Source of the DNA: Planktothricoides raciborskii GIHE-MW2
GTDB taxonomy: Bacteria; Cyanobacteriota; Cyanobacteriia; Cyanobacteriales; Laspinemataceae
DNA length: 64,000 bases
NCBI RefSeq assembly: GCF_040564635.1
Contig: NZ_CP159837.1
Span: 871,001-935,000, forward strand
Direction: 5' to 3'
Notes under the pieces: generated by a model
What the model was told of the DNA's origin: nothing
Seen by the model: the letters and a program-made list of their open reading frames with translations, nothing else
The model's database searches: none
Made by a program: the position numbers and the translations under genes
Part shown: positions 37,155 through 46,322 of the stretch, piece after piece
Position numbering within the stretch: the stretch's first letter is position 1
Layout of the letters: each line of letters opens with the position of its first letter

Positions 37155-37556
37155 TCACCATATAGTATTCACGGTGGAAAGTTGAATTTTTCTATCGCGG
37201 CTGATTAGTGGAACCCCACAATATAAAGCGGTAGCCGCAATGATGCGATCGGGAAAGTCGGGAATTTGAGTGCGATCGACACTTAGCATGGTTTGAGCAA
37301 TTTTGCGATCGAAAGGAATTTCAACTAACACCGGATCCTGTCTGTCAACTTCTCCCAACAAGCGAGTCAAAGTCGAAGAGGGAATTCTACTTTTCTCGAT
37401 TAAATAAATAATTTCAGCTAGGGTAATTGATGAAAAACCTACGATGTCACCATCCGCCGCTATCTGTTCTATTGTGGCTTGGGCAGTGACAGAAAGACGA
37501 GGGTCAGCAAAAATATACCAAATCACCGCATGGGTATCTACGATGGCTCGCAACAT
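37155..37556 (-). CDS. PIN-domain ribonuclease toxin, VapC-like
   Basis: A protein of 133 aa from the ATG at 37556 (MLRAIVDTHAVIWY). The PIN acidic residues are visible: Asp in IVDTHAVIW, Glu in ITLAEIIYL, and the Asp pair in PDFPDRIIAATA. The start codon overlaps the antitoxin stop by one base (TAATG), as usual for toxin-antitoxin operons. It likely cleaves RNA unless bound by the upstream gene product. Confidence 0.88.
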   Translation of the reverse strand: MLRAIVDTHAVIWYIFADPRLSVTAQATIEQIAADGDIVGFSSITLAEIIYLIEKSRIPSSTLTRLLGEVDRQDPVLVEIPFDRKIAQTMLSVDRTQIPDFPDRIIAATALYCGVPLISRDRKIQLSTVNTIW

Positions 37557-37786
37557 TAGATATCCTCCCGAGGAAAATTTGCCCAAATATCACGGCGAGC
37601 ATCATCAATTTCCTCTGCCGAAGGTGCCGTTCCCAAGTCCGCACAAATCCCCCACAAAGAGCGGCGGGGTTGGGAATGGTTAGGCGGCAATTCTCGCTGG
37701 ATTTCTGGGGCAAGTTGCTCGATTAAACGAACTTTGTCACTAAGAGAAAGTTGTTTGGCTAATTGTAAAACTTGTTCTAGGGTCAT
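37556..37786 (-). CDS. Antitoxin partner of the PIN toxin
   Basis: A protein of 76 aa starting MTLEQVLQLAKQLSLSDKVR, a short helical N-terminus common in cyanobacterial antitoxins of PIN pairs. The C-terminal half (EEIDDARRDIWANFPREDI) would wrap the toxin. A damaged second copy of this gene is at 38950-39160. Confidence 0.8.
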   Translation of the reverse strand: MTLEQVLQLAKQLSLSDKVRLIEQLAPEIQRELPPNHSQPRRSLWGICADLGTAPSAEEIDDARRDIWANFPREDI

Positions 37787-38116
37787 AGGAATAAATATTA
37801 AATGCGGCTAAATATTACAGCGTTTTTCAGATTAGTGAACCAAAAATCTTGGGTTCGGGCGAAGCATTCCCGTAAAAAATTTACGCTTTCAGAAACCGGG
37901 TTTCTTGTAGCCCCCTAAACGATATGCCTCCGGCACGCTGCGCGATTCGCGTTCGGGATCCGCTTTGCGGAATCGCCCCGGTATGAACCTAGAAACCCGG
38001 TTTCTTCTGCGGGAATGCGTTCATCCCCTACGGATATATTTTTCTCGTTTCTAGGCTTTGTCTGGGAACGAGTCAACACACATTATGTTTGGGGAAGATT
38101 TTACGCCGCGATTATT
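37787..38116. repeat. Intergenic palindromes and a partial MITE
   Basis: Contains AGAAACCSGGTTTCT palindromes at about 37890 and 37990, and at 38042-38072 a half copy of the TCTCGTTCC..GGGAACGAG element that is complete at 39311-39502. No gene supported. Confidence 0.75.
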
Positions 38117-38572
38117 TTATTCTAGAGGTCGCTTTAAAATTTGCTTGACAGATCCGTACATCTCACTGGTCAAACCATCTAGTTCATGCTCTATATCTTC
38201 CCAACGTCCCAGTTTACTGGTCCACTTGCCATTAGGTAATTGTCTGGCAGCGTGTGTGGGTTCTCCGTCAGGGGTCGCATAGATCGCTATTTTCTCAAAG
38301 CCCGATTCTAGGTCGGCATTCTCGCAAGGTTCATATCCCAGGGTTTGATCAGCCTGGATAAAAGCAGCGATCGCCATTTCCGCAGGCACCCCATCAGGCC
38401 AATAGTAGGAATTATTTGATTCTAGAGGATTCCACCAGCGGTCATCTTCACCCGCAGCCCAAGCAAAACAGTTATACAATCGCGATCGCTTGCTGGTGAT
38501 GCAATATCCCGTAGCAGCTAAATTAGGAAAATCTTCTTCTTGGTACGGTTCAAGCCTACCATCTGTAGCCAT
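38117..38572 (-). CDS. DUF7689-type protein
   Basis: A protein of 151 aa. Diagnostic stretches are SRLYNCFAWAAGEDDRWW, YYWPDGVPAEMA, LGYEPCENADLESGFEKIAI and GEPTHAARQLPNGKWTSKLG. These match a cyanobacterial family annotated DUF7689, whose conserved Cys-His-Trp pattern hints at an enzyme fold (the N-C-x-A-W-A motif recalls papain-like or transglutaminase-like active sites; inference). It overlaps the upstream gene by 17 bases, so the two are translationally coupled. Function unknown. Confidence 0.75.
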   Translation of the reverse strand: MATDGRLEPYQEEDFPNLAATGYCITSKRSRLYNCFAWAAGEDDRWWNPLESNNSYYWPDGVPAEMAIAAFIQADQTLGYEPCENADLESGFEKIAIYATPDGEPTHAARQLPNGKWTSKLGRWEDIEHELDGLTSEMYGSVKQILKRPLE

Positions 38573-38912
38573 TTTCTCTGCCCCATTGTATCCAAGCCGC
38601 CGCCATCTGGGTTAACCGTCCCCGCTGTTCTGGCTGCACCGGATTAGCCCCTGTAATTGCTTGCAATGCCCAAAACCAATGGTCCGGCTCCTGTTCTAAT
38701 TCCCTTAAAATCAGCGGGACAACGGGTTGACCCATGCCAATTATTCTTTGGTAAGCTGGGTGCATGGACATTTTTGTAACTAAAGACATCATGCCGGTTT
38801 CCCGTCGCCACTGTTCCGCCAGTTCTAAAAATCGGGTTTCTATATCCGTTGTTGCTAAAATCGGATAAGCCCAATTTGCATTGACCCTTGAAACTGAGTA
38901 ATAATTTTCCAT
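38556..38912 (-). CDS. Partner of the DUF7689 gene, 118 aa
   Basis: Start taken at ATG 38912 (MENYYSVSRV), with AGGAG just upstream. The longer frame to 38963 only translates a fragment of the duplicated antitoxin. Conserved stretches are RFLELAEQWRRETGMMSLVT, MHPAYQRIIGMG and VVPLILRELEQEPDHWFWAL. I recall this family next to DUF7689 genes elsewhere. It is helical, with no catalytic motif seen, so it could be an inhibitor or adaptor of its partner. Confidence 0.72.
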   Translation of the reverse strand: MENYYSVSRVNANWAYPILATTDIETRFLELAEQWRRETGMMSLVTKMSMHPAYQRIIGMGQPVVPLILRELEQEPDHWFWALQAITGANPVQPEQRGRLTQMAAAWIQWGRENGYRW

Positions 38913-38949
38913 TTCTCCTGCCTTTTTTCTGCTAACATCAACAATTATT

Positions 38950-39160
38950 GAAAATTTGCCCAAATATCACGGCCAGCATCATCAATTTCCTCTGCCGAAG
39001 GTGCCGTTCCCAAGTCCGCACAAATCCCCCACAAAGAACGACGGGGTTGGGAATGGTTATGCGGCAATTCTCGCGCTCATTTCTGGGGCAAGTTGCTCGA
39101 TTAAGCGAAATCACTAAGAGAAAGTTGCTTGGCTAATTGTAAAACTTGTTCTAGAGTCAT
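38950..39160 (-). pseudogene. Decayed duplicate of the PIN antitoxin gene
   Basis: Aligns along its whole length with 37573-37786 on the same strand, with few substitutions. A one-base insertion (CTCGCGCTCATTT against CTCGCTGGATTT) and a four-base deletion (AAGCGAAATCAC against AAACGAACTTTGTCAC) break the frame. No toxin copy accompanies it. The two antitoxin copies flank the DUF7689 unit as direct repeats. Confidence 0.9.
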
Positions 39161-39310
39161 AGGAACAGGACCACCGCAAAAATCGGATTTATAATCTATA
39201 TATGGCGTCAGGTGGGCAATGCCCACCCTACATATAATGTCAATGCGTAAGTCATAAGGAAGTTTAACTTATTTTATACAATAATCTGGCCGGTTATCCT
39301 CATAATTTAT

Positions 39311-39502
39311 TCTCGTTCCTAGGCTATGCCTGGGAACGGTTATTTAGAGGCTGTGCCTCGTGTGAATTTGAATTTGTAAAAAAACCCGATCGCCTCTATT
39401 TGGGGAACTATAATTTGGGAAAAAATACTTTTTTATATATGTTGTTAATCTGGAGGCAGAGCCTCTAGACAAGCATTCCCAGGCGGGAGCCTGGGAACGA
39501 GA
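39311..39502. repeat. Composite hairpin element (TCTCGTTCC type), copy 1
   Basis: Outer ends TCTCGTTCCTAGGC and GCCTGGGAACGAGA are inverted repeats. Inside each end lies an AGAGGCTNTGCCTC-type palindrome. Between them is about 90 bp of unrelated AT-rich DNA, whereas copy 2 (46136-46255) carries only a few bases there. Confidence 0.85.
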
Positions 39503-39586
39503 AAACGAGGAAATTTGGGTTTTTCTAATTTGGGGCAAAAACGCGATCGCAAAACTCCGATGGCGGCTTTCCACAATTTCCACACT

Positions 39587-40201
39587 TCAACCCCATACCT
39601 CACGCAAATCCAACAGAAAACCGGGTAATACTTCTTCGCCGGATAATTCGGAGGGATTTGCCAAGACTTCCACCTCCAAACCCGCTCGATAAATTTCCAC
39701 GGTTCTGTTTTGCGGGTCAATTAGCCAACCAAGGACAGCCCCATTGTCCATATACTCGCGCATTTTTTCTTGCTGGGAGATGAGACTATCGGAACCGGAA
39801 CGCAACTCCACTACAAAATCGGGACAAATATTAGCAAAAGTTCCCTTTTGTTCTGGAGTCAGGGCATCCCAACGTTCTTGGCTAACCCAACAAGCATCGG
39901 GAGAACGATTGGCACCATTGGGTAAAATAAATCCAGTAGAGCACTCAAAAACCTCTCCAGGTTTGCCTGCATTCCGCCACCATATATACAACTCTCCAGA
40001 AATGCTTCTATTGCGTTTTCCGGTTTCCCAACCCGTTGGTGGATTAACGATTAACTCTCCTTGCGCGGTTCTTTCCAATCGCAATTCTCGATTGCTGGCT
40101 GCCAGGGCAGCAAACTGTTCTTGGGTAACGTAAAGCCCAATGGTTTTGGGCAGGTAAATTAAGTATTCTTCCGTTTCCGGCTTAATGAGCGTCTGTACCA
40201 T
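39587..40201 (-). CDS. Uma2-family (DUF820) putative restriction endonuclease
   Basis: A protein of 204 aa with the PD-(D/E)XK-like core of Uma2 proteins: LRLERTAQGELIVNPPTG, NRSPDACWVSQERW and CPDFVVELRSGSDSL (the usual lysine after VEL is Arg), then MREYMDNGAVLGWLIDPQN. These genes are highly multiplied in cyanobacteria, and their role is uncertain. Start ATG at 40201. Confidence 0.88.
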   Translation of the reverse strand: MVQTLIKPETEEYLIYLPKTIGLYVTQEQFAALAASNRELRLERTAQGELIVNPPTGWETGKRNRSISGELYIWWRNAGKPGEVFECSTGFILPNGANRSPDACWVSQERWDALTPEQKGTFANICPDFVVELRSGSDSLISQQEKMREYMDNGAVLGWLIDPQNRTVEIYRAGLEVEVLANPSELSGEEVLPGFLLDLREVWG

Positions 40202-40257
40202 GTTGACCTCTTCGACGAGTCATCGCCACAACATCATTAACCCACACTTCCCACACC

Positions 40258-40350
40258 GCCCACACTGCGATGGCGGCTTCGATGGCGGCTTCCCACCCTT
40301 CGATGGCGGCTGCCCACCCTTCGATGGCGGCTTCCCACCCTTCGATGGCG
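40258..40350. repeat. 21-bp tandem repeat TTCGATGGCGGCTKCCCACCC
   Basis: Four to five copies between the Uma2 gene and the protease/TPR gene. Frames through it are low-complexity and not counted as genes. Confidence 0.85.
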
Positions 40351-40397
40351 GCTGCCCACACTGCCCACACCCCCCACACTCCCACACTCCCAAAACC

Positions 40398-43300
40398 TCA
40401 TCTCCCAGCTTCCATCTTTTTGAGGTCATCTTTTGCTGTTTGGCATTGCGGGCTCCCCTGCTGGCAAAATAGCTGTTCCGCTTTCTGCATATCCTCTATG
40501 CCACCCTGTTTATCTCCTGAGTCATAACGAGCCCACGCCCGACTATCGTAAGCCTCGGCTAACTGGGGATTGAGTTTAATTGATTGATTGCAGTCAGCGA
40601 TCGCCCCCGGCAAATCTCCTGACTTATAACGAGCCCAACCCCGACCGTTGTAAGCCTCGGCATACTGGGGATTGAGTTTAATCGCTTCGGTGTAATCTGC
40701 TATTGCCCCCTGCTTATCTCCTGAGTCATCACGAACAACACCCCGGTTGAAGTAAGCCAAGGCAAACTGGGGATTGATTTTAATCGCTTGGTTGTAGTCA
40801 GCTATTGCCCCCTGCTTATCTCCTGAGTCATAACGGGCAAGACCCCGACCTAAGTAAGCCCAGGCATCCTGGGGATTGAGTTTAATCGCTTCGGTCCAGT
40901 CATCCATCGCCCCCTGCTTATCTCCTGAGTCATAACGGGCAAGACCCCGACTTAAGTAAGCCAAGGCTAACTGGGGATTGATTTTAATCGCTTGGTTGTA
41001 GTCATCCATCGCCCCCTGCTTATCTCCTGAGTCAAAACGGGCAAGACCCCGGCTGAAGTAAGCATTGGCAAACTGGGGATTGAGTTTAATCGCTTGGTTG
41101 TAGTCATCCATCGCCCCCTGCTTATCTCCTGAGTCAAAACGGGCAAGACCCCGGTTGAAGTAAGCATTGGCAAACTGGGGATTGAGTTTAATCGCTTGGT
41201 TGTAGTCATCTATTGCCCCCTGCTTATCTCCTGAGTCAGAACGGGCAAGACCCCGGTTGAAGTAAGCATTGGCAAACTGGGGATTGAGTTTAATCGCTTG
41301 GTTGTAGTCATCTATCGCCCCCTGCTTGTCTCCTGAGTCAGAACGGGCATTACCCCGGTTGTAGTAAGCATTGGCATCCTGGGGATTGAGTTTAATTGCT
41401 TGGTTGTAGTCTGCTATCGCCCCCTGCTTATCTCCTGAGTTAGAACGGGCAAGACCCCGGTTGAAGTAAGCCTCGGCATACTGGGGATTGAGTTTAATCG
41501 CTTGGTTGTAGTCAGCTATTGCCCCCGGCAAATCTCCTGAGTCATCACGGACAAGACCCCGAACGAAGTAAACATCGGCCTCCTGGGGATTGATTTTAAT
41601 CGCTTCGGTGTAGTCATCTATTGCCCCCTGCTTATCTCCTGACTGATAACGGGCAGTACCCCGACCGACGTAAACCACGACAAGCTGGGGATTGAGTTCA
41701 ATCGCTTGGTTGAAGTCAGCTATTGCCCCCGACAAATCTCCTGAGTCAGAACGGGCACTACCCCGACCGACGTAAGCCTCGGCAAACTGGGGATTGAGTT
41801 TAATCGCTTGATTGTAGTCAGCGATCGCCCCCTGCTTATCTCCTGACTGATAACGGGCATTACCCCGGTTGTTGTAAGCATCGGCATACTGGGGATTGAG
41901 TTTAATCGCTTCGGTGTAGTCTGCTATTGCCCCCTGCTTATCTCCTGAGTCAGAACGGGCAGCACCCCGGTTGTTGTAAGCCTCGGCTAACTGGGGACTG
42001 AGTTTAATCGCTTGGTTGTAGTCAGCTATTGCCCCCTGCTTATCTCCTGAGTCAGAACGGGCAGCACCCCGGTTGACATAAGTCTCGGCAAACTGGGGAT
42101 TGAGTTTAATCGCTTGGTTGTAGTCTGCTATTGCCCCCGGCAAATCTCCTGAGTCAGAACGGGCAACACCCCGGTCGTTGTAAGTGAAGGGATCGGGTTT
42201 AATATCAATGGCTTTGGTGTAAGCCGCCACCGCTTCCTGATGGCGGTTTAACTCTTGCAGTATTATCCCACGGTTTATATAAAGTAAGGCATCCTGATTT
42301 TGGCGTTGAATGGCTTGGTCAATAGATGCCAGAGCTTCTGGGTGTTGTTTTAAAAGTGACAGCGTAACACTCTTCTCCCGCCATGCTTCATAGGCTGTGT
42401 TGTCAATGACAATGGCTTGCTCAAAAGACTGCACTGCTTCTTTATACTTGTCTGCTGCCCTCAATGCTAAACCCCTGGCGTACCAAGCCGCATAAGATTT
42501 ACGGTCAAGCTGGATAGCTTTATCAAATGCTGCTACCGCCTCCTCGGAGCGACCCACCCGCCAGAGTTGGTTGCCATAATTTATCCAATCCCTAGCAGGG
42601 GCATTTTTTTTAGGGGGTTCTTTTAAGGTGACAAGCTGAGATTGAATCAAGTCGGTATTATTCTTCACCTCTGGCGGTGGGGTGGTTTCTACTTGCAACC
42701 ACCGCCGCTTGATTCCCCACAGTTGCAACTGACCTAACAGAGTATTTCCGGGAATGCCCAAACTCAGCCCCAGTTGCACCCCGCCAAATTCTGCGCTTTC
42801 CACCCGTCCGTGAATCCCCACTACTCGCCCTTGGGTATCCAACACCGGCCCACCGCTCATCCCTCCTTGGGTCATATTGGTATAAACCATCTCATAACCC
42901 TCGGTGAGGGATGCGGTGTTTTGAGCAATCAACGAGCTTGCTTCTGAACTGAATCGCAGCCCTACAGTAAACTGGAATCGCTGATTTATCAGAGATTCTC
43001 CCTTGGGCCATCCGGCTGTAAAAACCCACGGGCGGTCATCTGCTTGAAGCCGATAATCGGCAATAGTAGCCACAGAATAGGTGGCGTCACTGGTGAACTG
43101 CACCAATGCCAGGTCTTGACCTTCCTGTTGTTTGATTTGGCTATAGTCGAGGGCGTAGCGGCGACCATCCGGGGTGATGAGTTGATAGTTTTGGTCTGAG
43201 TATTGCACCACATGGCGAGCCGTCACCACATAATAGGTTTTCCCTTTTTTGGCAATAATCACCCCAGAGCCTTGGTCTGCATCCAGTTGCTGGGATTTTG

Positions 43301-43914
43301 ACCGGGACTCGATGCGAACTGTCACGGCTTTGGCATTGTCATAAACTTGTTTTACCAGACCCGTGAAAGCTGGTTCTACTTCTTTCATCATTTCTGGGGC
43401 TGCTTGGGCCAATACGGACAGGGGCAAACCCCAACTTAGTCCTACCATTTTTTGCCGTTCCGCGTCCGTGGGTTTGCTGCCATCGGCATATACAAACGGG
43501 TCGCCAAATAGGGGATTCCCATGTCGTCCATTAAAGCCGATGACATCCCCTTGGCCGTTGATAATCGGGCCGCCGCTCATGCCGTTTTGGATGGGATTTG
43601 TGTATCCCAGTTGATATCCTTGTTCTAAGGCTTGGTTGGGGATGAGGGATATTTCCCCGGTGGTGACGATAACCCCCCCTTGCCCCCCCTTAGCAAGGGG
43701 GGGTTCTGAGAGTTTCCCTTCGGTGACTAACCCCCCCTGCCCCCCCTTGCTAAGGGGGGGTTCTGAGGAGGATTCGGAGGAGAATTGCTCCCCGTTACTA
43801 AGGGAGATACCCTCCTGCCCCTTAGCAAGGGTTTGACTTTGTTGGCTTTGCCCCCCCTTAGCAAGGGGGGGTTGGGGGGGTTCCGCCGGGGGTTCTGAGG
43901 GGAATTGCCCCCCC
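40398..43914 (-). pseudogene. Protease/TPR lipoprotein gene, 3' part, cut off by an IS4-family element
   Basis: The frame is open from the IS junction at 43914 down to 40398. Order: a Pro/Gly-rich stretch made of palindromic repeats, then VIVTTGEISLIPNQALEQGY, and GMSGGP (active Ser region) closing a first trypsin-like domain. A second trypsin-like domain follows (QGSGVIIAKKGKTYYVVTAR with HVV, later GGMSGGPVLD). Then come about 21 TPR units of 34 aa, most nearly identical (GDKQGAIADYNQAIKLNPQ). The first half of domain one is at 45522-46070. From the internal ATG at 43580 a 1060-aa product lacking the signal peptide could still be made. Confidence 0.88.
43675..43914. repeat. In-frame CCCCCCTTGCTAAGGGGGG palindromes inside the protease gene
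   Basis: Four or five copies or half copies of the C-run/G-run palindrome lie at about 43672-43702, 43730-43760, 43818-43832 and 43850-43872, plus the arms at the IS junction. All keep the minus-strand frame open and are translated as PPLAKGG or PPLSKGGQGG. They enlarge a surface loop of the trypsin-like domain to about 100 residues. Confidence 0.85.
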
Positions 43915-43921
43915 TTAATAA

Positions 43922-45534
43922 GCTAATCTTGTAGGGGTTTGCTCAACACACTCACGGTCTTAAGCAAACCTCTGCGTGTAGATCCGCGATTGATCCGATA
44001 TAGCAGTCCTATATCAGTTGTGGAATTGTAGGGGTAACAGGTTTGGCAAGCGTGAGCTTACCCCTAAACGCGCAGGGGCTTGCCACCGCGCAAAAGGATT
44101 TGCCCCGACAAAAATATTACGATTGAAATAGGATTGCTATATCAGCTAAGATGAAAATTCCCGGAGTGCTTGAGGCAATCATCCCATGACAGAGTTTATC
44201 ACCCAAGGAAAATTTCGACCCCAGGTAAAAAAAGTCTAGAAAAAGCATACAACTTGGCGATTAACAAGCCGAATCTATCTTTTTCCCAGTGTATGGGTAA
44301 CAGTTTTCGTCAAACAGTAGCGGGTATATTTGCTCATCCAGAAATGAATCAAGAGATCATGTTGTCAGGACACATTCAGGCAACGATGGAACGAGCCGAA
44401 GCAACGGTTGGGGAATATGTGATCGCCGCGCAAGACACAACTTATTACAACTACTCAGGACATAAAAAAATGTCTGGGTTAGGGGTAATACAAGGGAATG
44501 TCCGAGGATTGATGCAACATAATGTACTACTGCTCAATGAACAAGGTTTACCCCTAGGACTCTTAGGACAACAATACTGGACTCGAGACGGAGGTTTAGA
44601 CCTGCCAGAAGGAGAAAAAGAAAGTAGTAAATGGCTCAAGGGGTTGAATGCCATCAATCAGCAAGCCAGTCAATCGAGCAAACGCTTTGTGACCGTAGAA
44701 GATAGAGAAGGAGATGTTTTTAGTTTTTTTAAAGCCGAACGAAAGACAAATGTAGATCTGCTCGTCAGGGTATATCAAGCTCGTAATTTGGAAATCGTCA
44801 GCAGTAATATAGTCTGCCAATTGCCCGATGTGTCGTCTCACTTGCCCGACTATGGAACCCAACGAGTACGCATTTATCGTCAAAACCGGGAAGTAGAACT
44901 GATTCTTCGCTTACGGGCAGGGGCAGTCAATGTTTATCCAGATAAAAATTTGAGTGCCAACAAGCATAAAACCCAAGGTTTATCTTTGGTGGTCGCCCAA
45001 GAGATCGGTTGTATCGATCCCAAAACAAACGAAGATATCTTCTGTTCAGAAGATGCAGCCACATGGTATTTACTGACCAGTCTTCCGATTGCCACTACCA
45101 GTAATGTCCAAAGGGTGACTCGATTTTATGCCCTGCGATGGCGGGTAGAACGCTTTCATTACACTCTTAAGTCTGGTGCTTTACAGGTGGAAAAATTACA
45201 AGCAAGATGATATTCAGACATTGATTAACTCCTTGGCTTTTTATTCGGTCGTGGCTTGGCAGATTCTCGCTCTTACTTATGCCGTCAGAGAAAACCCAGA
45301 CCAAAGTGCCAGTATTCTGTTTGATGAGTCTGAGGTGATTCTGTTAGAAAAAGTATCTTCTAAAAAAATCATCTCTATACGTGATGCTGTCTTAGCTGTG
45401 GCCAAAATTGTCGGCTTTGCACCTACCAAAAAGCAACCATACCCTGGGGTTAAAGTCCTAGCTACTGCAATCGAAAGATTTTTCTTTATTAAGCTTGGTT
45501 CTACTGCATGAATCAAAACCCCTACAAGATTAGC
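43922..45534 (+). mobile_element. IS4-family insertion sequence
   Basis: 1613 bp. Terminal repeats GCTAATCTTGTAGGGGTTT (19 of 19) start at 43922 and, reversed, end at 45534. The 7-bp target TTAATAA is duplicated at 43915-43921 and 45535-45541. It is inserted in the arm of a C-run/G-run palindrome within the protease/TPR gene. Confidence 0.93.
44170..45511 (+). pseudogene. IS4-family transposase in two frames
   Basis: The first frame (to 45210) has IAAQDTTYY (first Asp), TVEDREGD (second Asp) and the YREK signature in YALRWRVERFHYTLKSG. It ends at KLQAR. The second (45176-45511) continues DDIQTLINSLAFYSVVAWQI. The frames switch near 45205 (CAAGCAAGATGAT). An ATG at 44184 in another frame (MTEFITQGKFRPQ) may be the original start, with a further shift near 44225. 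The element is probably inactive unless frameshifting is used. Confidence 0.85.
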
Positions 45535-46070
45535 TTAATAAGGGGGGGTTGGGGGGGTTCCGCCGGAAAACCCGCTGCCCAGACTTTTTCCCCTGGTTTT
45601 AATGCCACATCGGGTTTAGCAAATGTGCCCACGTCATAAGTTCTATCCGCGTTAAATTCCAGTAAGCCTAAATCTTTATCCTGAAAGTTGATATTTTCCC
45701 CTTTAACAATAGTAGCGGGATAATCTAATCCGTCTGAGGTTTGAATGCGGATATTTTTCACAAAAGTTAATTCATCATCGCTGTTAGTTTCAGCGCGATA
45801 TTTACTGGTTCCCTGGACTGCCTGCAAAACGTGCTGGTTAGTGACTACGGTGTAAGTCGAGCCGACTTTTCTGATAATAGTTCCCGAACCACCAGCCTCA
45901 CCACCGATGATTTTGACCGTAATAGCTGAGGCAAGTTGCTGTAATTCTTCTGGGGTTAATTTGGGGTTAATTTGTTGCTGGGAAATACTGGGCACGATGT
46001 TGCAGCTTTGCAGGGTTGGGGTGATGAGTAGTAAAGCACCCAGGAGGATGATTGCTGATGGTTTTTTCAT
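45522..46070 (-). pseudogene. Protease/TPR lipoprotein gene, 5' part
   Basis: The signal peptide has lipobox LQSC (Cys23), then KLTPEELQQLASAITVKIIG and the start of a trypsin-like domain: GGSGTIIRKVGSTYTVVTNQ with HVL (catalytic His), KDLGLLEF (Asp) and KVWAAGFP. At AEPPQPPLIK the reading enters the IS4-family element and stops. Removing 1620 bp (IS plus one target copy) joins PPLIK to GGQFPSEPPAEPP in frame, giving one reading frame of about 1350 codons with the 3' part. Confidence 0.9.
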
Positions 46071-46135
46071 GGTTCGTTATTTCAATTGGGGGTTTTGGGG
46101 CAACCACCGCCATCGGATTGCCCCTACCGTTATTT

Positions 46136-46255
46136 TCTCGTTCCTAGGCTGTGCCTGGGAACGGTTGTCTAGAGGCTCTGCCTCGTGTCGCAATTAATCA
46201 ATCACAGGAGGCAGAGCCTCTAGTTGGGCATTCCCAGGCAGAGCCTGGGAACGAG
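46136..46255. repeat. Composite hairpin element (TCTCGTTCC type), copy 2
   Basis: 120 bp with the ends TCTCGTTCCTAGGC and GCCTGGGAACGAG and inner AGAGGCTCTGCCTC / GAGGCAGAGCCTCT arms. See copy 1 at 39311-39502. CCGCCATCGGATTGCCCCTA occurs on both sides (46097 and 46290) as a direct repeat. Confidence 0.85.
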
Positions 46256-46322
46256 GGTATCGAGGGTAGGAGGGTGCGAATCGGGGCGATCGCCGCCATC
46301 GGATTGCCCCTACGGTTTGCCA

